Assembly (NCBI GenBank): GCA_964467455.1
Contig: CAYXQJ010000006.1
Coordinates: 1 to 64,000 of the forward strand
Direction: 5' to 3'
DNA: 64,000 nt
DNA from: OLB6 sp964467455
GTDB lineage: Bacteria; Bacteroidota; Ignavibacteria; Kapaibacteriales; Kapaibacteriaceae
Below the pieces are notes generated by a model, which was given only the letters and a program-made list of their open reading frames with translations, was not told where the DNA came from and ran no database searches. Positions within the stretch are counted from its first letter, which is position 1, and each line of letters opens with the position of its first letter. A program made the position numbers and the translations under genes. Of this stretch, positions 60,897-64,000 are shown piece by piece.

Positions 60897-62156
60897 TCAT
60901 TCGTCGTCGTCACCCTCTGTTTCGAGGTCGGGGATGTGATGAAAGGCGATGCGCATGGGGGCAGAGTTCTTCGCATTCCACGACGTGCCCATGTAGATGG
61001 TGTTCTTACCGTATTTCACGTTGAGTTTGTCGAGTCCGGCGTTGAGGGCTTCGCGGGCCGGTCCGGTGTTATCGAACAGTGCCATTGGTGTTGCGTCGGC
61101 AAAGAACAACTTGGTAAATGCAACAGAGACCTTCATGGGGATGTGCTCGCCCCCTACCTGTTGAGTGTGTAGTTGTGACCGATCCGGTCGGGCGTTGAGG
61201 ATGTTGCTGAGGGCGTTCGTGAGTTGAATGATGTCGGCGGTTGGTGTGATGTCGTGATCGAGTTTCCACTTTGCGCCGTCGCGATAACGAATGCTCACGT
61301 AGAGGTTGCCGGTGACGAGTCCGTATGAGCGCAGGCGCATGGCCGCCTTTTGCAGTAGGCGGTGGAGGACGCCGTTGGAGCCCTCGACGTTGCGCAATGA
61401 AGGTTCGAGGACGTGTTGGTGGCTGATGGACGAGGTGCGTGTTTCGATGTGGGGGACGTTGAAGCCGCGAAGTTTTTGCCACATGCGTTCGCCTTCGACG
61501 CTACCCCAGGCGTCGCGGAGTTGGTCCTTGGTGGCATTGCACAACATCTCGACGGTGTAGATGCCGTGGCGATAGAGGCGCTCATACATCTTGCGTCCGA
61601 TGCCAACGAGGTCGCGGAGTTCCAGCTTGTAGAGTACGTCGGGCAGATCTTCTTCTTCGATCACAACGAGACCGTCGGGTTTCATCATGTCGGTAGCTGT
61701 CTTTGCCAAATAGTCGTTTGGTGCGATGCCGACGGAGCACTTGAGGTATTCGCCGACCTGTTGAGCGATCGTACGTTTGACGTCGTGGGCGAGGGCGACT
61801 GCATTCTCGCGCTTGCGCATACGTCCGGTGAGCGAGCAGGCCACTTCGTCGATCGACATCACGCGGTCGATATGGATGACCGATTCGATCGTCTCAACGA
61901 GGCGGTTGTGGAATTCGACGTAGGCGTTATGTCGGGCATGGACCAGGATGAGTCCGGGACACATCTGTTTTGCTTCGGCGATGCGCGTTCCTGTTTTTAC
62001 ACCGAAGGCCTTGGCTTCATACGAGGCAGCGATAGCGGACGTGGTATCGGTCATCACCGGCACGATGGCGATCGGTTTACCTCGCAGCTCGGGGCGTAGT
62101 TGTTGTTCGACCGAGGCGAAGTAGGAGTTGAAGTCGATGAAGAGGGAGCGAAGCAA
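60897..62156 (-). CDS. Y-family DNA polymerase (UmuC/DinB-type)
   Basis: A 419-residue translesion polymerase. Catalytic acidic residues are Asp8 in FIDFNSYFASVEQQ and Asp103-Glu104 in MSIDEVACS; the thumb HhH motif is LRDLVGIGRKMYERLYRHGI. Length and the C-terminal little-finger region fit UmuC/ImpB-like members more than DinB, but no umuD lies next to it. The start is a TTG (LRSLFIDFN); no ATG lies upstream in frame. Cytoplasmic, probably SOS- or stress-induced, though no LexA box was recognised. Repeats lie just upstream of its start. Confidence 0.9.
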   Translation of the reverse strand: MLRSLFIDFNSYFASVEQQLRPELRGKPIAIVPVMTDTTSAIAASYEAKAFGVKTGTRIAEAKQMCPGLILVHARHNAYVEFHNRLVETIESVIHIDRVMSIDEVACSLTGRMRKRENAVALAHDVKRTIAQQVGEYLKCSVGIAPNDYLAKTATDMMKPDGLVVIEEEDLPDVLYKLELRDLVGIGRKMYERLYRHGIYTVEMLCNATKDQLRDAWGSVEGERMWQKLRGFNVPHIETRTSSISHQHVLEPSLRNVEGSNGVLHRLLQKAAMRLRSYGLVTGNLYVSIRYRDGAKWKLDHDITPTADIIQLTNALSNILNARPDRSQLHTQQVGGEHIPMKVSVAFTKLFFADATPMALFDNTGPAREALNAGLDKLNVKYGKNTIYMGTSWNAKNSAPMRIAFHHIPDLETEGDDDE

Positions 62157-62157
62157 T

Positions 62158-62205
62158 GTGAGAATGTGAGAATGTGAGAATGTGAGAATGACTCAATGAT
62201 TCAAT
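62158..62205. repeat. GTGAGAAT octamer repeat
   Basis: Five tandem copies of an 8-bp unit (tgagaatg) immediately upstream of the polymerase TTG start, followed by ACTCAATG/TTCAATG. Confidence 0.8.
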
Positions 62206-62210
62206 GTTTC

Positions 62211-62356
62211 GGTTATTCGTTCCTCACCTTCGGATCGGAATGACACTCGGTTATTCGTTCCTCACCTTCGGATCGGAATGACACTCGGTTATTCGTTCCT
62301 CACCTTCGGATCGGAATGACACTCGGTTATTCGGTTATTCGGTTATTCGGTTATTC
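62211..62356. repeat. 38-bp REP-like tandem repeat (3+ copies) with GGTTATTC tail
   Basis: Three identical 38-bp units start at 62211, 62249 and 62287, each beginning GGTTATTCGTTCCTCACC and containing CGGATCGGAATGACACTC; a fourth degrades into GGTTATTC octamers to about 62356. The core (TTCCTC ... CGGAATGACA) is the reverse complement of the REP-like element at 37238. The array supplies the C-terminal codons and stop of the DUF2007 gene. Confidence 0.9.
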
Positions 62357-62568
62357 GCTGACTCGTCGAGAATCTCTCTTGCGCGTTCCGCATCGGAGGT
62401 TGGCACTAGAAGTCTGACGCCGCCGAGGGCGTTGGCCCAGCCCATGCCGATGGAGACTTGTTGTTCGTTTTCCAGGATGGCGTCGATGCCGGCGTCGATT
62501 AGGAGGCCGCGCATGAACTGCGCTTCGAAGGGGAGGTCGTAGGAGGCGATGTGGGTGTAGAGGGACAT
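62335..62568 (-). CDS. DUF2007 (putative signal-transducing) protein
   Basis: A 77-residue protein matching the DUF2007 / PII-like pattern with IASYDLPFEAQFMRGLLIDAGIDAILEN and GGVRLLVPTSDAERAREIL. The ATG at 62568 (MSLYTHIASYDL) begins the conserved part. The last residues (NNRITE) and stop are read from the GGTTATTC repeat. Function unknown. Confidence 0.8.
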   Translation of the reverse strand: MSLYTHIASYDLPFEAQFMRGLLIDAGIDAILENEQQVSIGMGWANALGGVRLLVPTSDAERAREILDESANNRITE

Positions 62569-62599
62569 ATCCCGCCAATTTACCCACCCGCATCCTTTC

Positions 62600-62645
62600 C
62601 CGGCATCTATGCTTCCCGGCATGGATGCCCGGCATGGATGCCCGG
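62600..62645. repeat. CCCGGCATGGATG repeats
   Basis: Three copies of CCCGGCATGGATG / CCCGGCATCTATGCTT in the gap before the feoA promoter; short GC-rich words reminiscent of the 29-bp repeat core (CCCGGCA). Confidence 0.65.
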
Positions 62646-62647
62646 CG

Positions 62648-62689
62648 TACTTTTGGTAACTTCGTATCTGGATTTAGTCCAGATACGAA
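62648..62689 (+). promoter_or_regulatory. feoAB promoter element and 12-bp palindromic operator
   Basis: TACTTTTG (62648-62655) matches the -7 consensus TAnnTTTG. A perfect inverted repeat follows: TTCGTATCTGGA (62661-62672) and TCCAGATACGAA (62678-62689), loop TTTAG, ending 2 nt before the feoA ATG. The predicted transcript would start about at the left arm, so this is either a DNA operator for an iron regulator (a DtxR/Fur-type site is possible) or an RNA hairpin covering the start codon. Confidence 0.65.
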
Positions 62690-62691
62690 CA

Positions 62692-62919
62692 ATGACCGAC
62701 CTCCGCCACGTCCCCGTCGACGAACCGTACCGCATCATCGCGGTTGTGGGTGATTCCACCACTGCGCAGCGCGTACGCGAGCTCGGTCTGCTGCCGGGTG
62801 CGGTGTTCCGCATTGTGAGGAAGGCACCGTTCGGTGGACCCTACGAGATCGCCTTGGATCGACGTCGCATCGGACTGCGCCTGACCGACGAGATCCTTAT
62901 TACGGCCGAAGCGGCATGA
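62692..62919 (+). CDS. feoA: FeoA ferrous-iron transport protein
   Basis: A 75-residue SH3-like protein that works with FeoB in Fe(II) uptake. The pattern VRELGLLPGAVFRIVRKAPFGGPYEIALD ... RIGLRLTDEI is canonical FeoA. Its ATGA overlaps feoB. It starts 2 nt after a perfect 12-bp inverted repeat, with no Shine-Dalgarno between, suggesting regulation at this site. Confidence 0.94.
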   Translation: MTDLRHVPVDEPYRIIAVVGDSTTAQRVRELGLLPGAVFRIVRKAPFGGPYEIALDRRRIGLRLTDEILITAEAA

Positions 62920-64000
62920 ACCGTCCGATTGTCGCCGTCGTCGGCACCCCCAACGTGGGGAAGTCGACGCTCTTCAATGCCCTCACCGGTCTGCAACAAA
63001 AGGTCGGCAACTTCCCCGGCGTCACCGTCGAGCCGATGGTTGGCCGCACGGTCTACAACGGCACATCGACCACGCTGATCGATCTTCCCGGCGTCTACTC
63101 ACTCACGCCGACGTCGGAAGATGAGCGCCTCACTGCCGACGTTCTGCGCGGTACCCATCCCACCATCGAACGTCCCGACGCCATCCTGCTCGTGATGAGC
63201 GCCCTCGATCCACAAAAGTGCCTCGTCCTCTACAGCGCCTTGGCTGAACTCGGCTTACCGATCGCGATCGCCGTCACGATGGTCGATACCATCAAAGCCC
63301 GCGGCGGTGTGTTCGACGACATCGGCGTGATGCACGACCTCGGTGCGAAGATCTTTCCCGTTGTGGGTTCAAAAGGCCTCGGCGTCGGAGATCTTCAACA
63401 TGCCCTCAGTACCGTATCAACATGGACGGTCCCCACGCCCCCTATCAACAACGAATGCACGTTGGAAGAGCGATTCGAATGGGCCAGCGGACTCATCGAG
63501 CGTCATGTGCGCACTGGGGCGCCGGATGAAATGTCGGAACGTCTCGACAACATCCTGCTGCATCCTGTCTGGGGCGGACTGGTCTTCGTCGTCGTAATGG
63601 CCTTCTTCTTCCAGAGCATCTTCGCGTGGGCCGAACCACTCACCGGTGCGATCGAATCGTTGATCGCCCTTGTGCAAGACGGCATCAACACAACGTTGCC
63701 CGATACGCTGCTAAGATCTTTCCTTGTAAAAGGTGTGATAGGGGGCGTGGGGTCCGTGATCGTGTTCTTGCCGCAGATCCTCATTCTGAATTTGTTGGTG
63801 ACGGTGCTTGAAGAGTGCGGATACTTAGCGCGTGCGGCCTTCCTTGTAGATCGTGTGATGGGCGTGTTTGGTCTGCAAGGCCGGTCCTTCATTCCATTGC
63901 TCGGATCCTTCGCGTGTGCGATCCCGGGTATCATGTCGGCGCGGATCATCCCGTCGCACAAAGACCGGCTGGCGACGATCATGGCAACGCCGTTGATGAC
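62916..64000 (+). CDS. feoB: FeoB ferrous-iron transporter, 5' part (window end)
   Basis: About 361 codons, truncated by the window. The G domain has G1 GTPNVGKST (residues 10-18), G3 DLPGVYSL and a G4-like AVTMVD. Membrane helices begin with PVWGGLVFVVVMAFFFQSIF, and the conserved core FLPQILILNLLVTVLEECGY and LLGSFACAIPGIMSARII is present. No frameshift in the visible part. Operon with feoA through an ATGA overlap. Inner-membrane Fe(II) import, GTP-dependent. Confidence 0.95.
   Translation, partial: MNRPIVAVVGTPNVGKSTLFNALTGLQQKVGNFPGVTVEPMVGRTVYNGTSTTLIDLPGVYSLTPTSEDERLTADVLRGTHPTIERPDAILLVMSALDPQKCLVLYSALAELGLPIAIAVTMVDTIKARGGVFDDIGVMHDLGAKIFPVVGSKGLGVGDLQHALSTVSTWTVPTPPINNECTLEERFEWASGLIERHVRTGAPDEMSERLDNILLHPVWGGLVFVVVMAFFFQSIFAWAEPLTGAIESLIALVQDGINTTLPDTLLRSFLVKGVIGGVGSVIVFLPQILILNLLVTVLEECGYLARAAFLVDRVMGVFGLQGRSFIPLLGSFACAIPGIMSARIIPSHKDRLATIMATPLM

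Noticed and set aside
62211..62324. 38-bp units as CRISPR repeats
   Set aside because: They are identical head-to-tail copies with no unique spacers.

Overview
The window looks like a chromosomal contig from a free-living Bacteroidota/Chlorobiota-type bacterium, possibly of the Kapabacteria group; that assignment is inference. The supporting signs are several very large secreted proteins ending in type IX secretion (T9SS) type-A-like sorting domains, ASH/choice-of-anchor-D repeat proteins, a PorV/DUF5723-like outer-membrane barrel, and two promoter-like sites matching the Bacteroidota -7 consensus TAnnTTTG. Base composition is moderately GC-rich and uniform. I see no rRNA, tRNA, phage, transposase or CRISPR array. 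Genes are packed tightly, often with ATGA or TGATG overlaps, and most intergenic gaps are filled with short tandem repeats.

Layout. 1-725 is a 13-15 bp minisatellite interrupted by a 100-N assembly gap. 726-4222 holds a peroxiredoxin and two APC amino-acid permeases. 4223-4658 is a small ABM-fold gene enclosed by inverted pairs of a 29-bp repeat. 4659-11948 encodes two secreted T9SS-type proteins, followed by a BaiN/HI0933-like flavoprotein and a Fic protein with a perfect palindrome at its promoter. 14339-19683 (minus) is an operon of M16 peptidase, AddA-like helicase-nuclease and class D beta-lactamase-like lipoprotein. 19760-27994 (plus) carries two tandem FG-GAP-like secreted paralogues (the first cut off from its sorting domain by an in-frame amber codon), an unknown secreted protein, a CHASE2/FecR pair and an NfeD/SPFH pair.

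27991-34315 (minus) is a housekeeping cluster: ORF12/class A beta-lactamase-like hydrolase, MiaE, Fmt, GDPD, SemiSWEET, an HsdR-N-type protein and PyrC, with an OB-like secreted protein at its end. 34340-35711 is an MFS exporter with an intrinsic terminator directly in front of its RBS. 35733-41434 (minus) holds a TlpA-like protein, a propeller-like protein, LeuS and a VOC protein. 41455-52146 carries an aldo/keto reductase, a T9SS protein, a DUF5723 barrel, a Gfo/Idh dehydrogenase, a membrane protein, an NTF2-fold lipoprotein, a Xer recombinase and an aldehyde dehydrogenase/RidA pair that fits the 2-aminomuconate branch of tryptophan degradation. 52143-60863 holds a giant glycine-rich/ASH T9SS protein, a double-OmpA protein and a peptide ABC substrate-binding lipoprotein. 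60897-64000 holds a Y-family polymerase, a DUF2007 protein and FeoA-FeoB (FeoB cut by the window end), with a perfect 12-bp inverted repeat in front of feoA.

The most unusual features are in DNA structure and regulation rather than one new gene cluster: (i) G-rich CAAGGGTG/GAAAGGGTG repeats that run into, and appear to encode, the N-terminal secretion segments of several exported proteins; (ii) the amber-split FG-GAP paralogue; (iii) the probable attenuator before the MFS gene; (iv) palindromic operator candidates at fic and feoA; (v) 11-bp and 29-bp repeat arrays flanking single genes.
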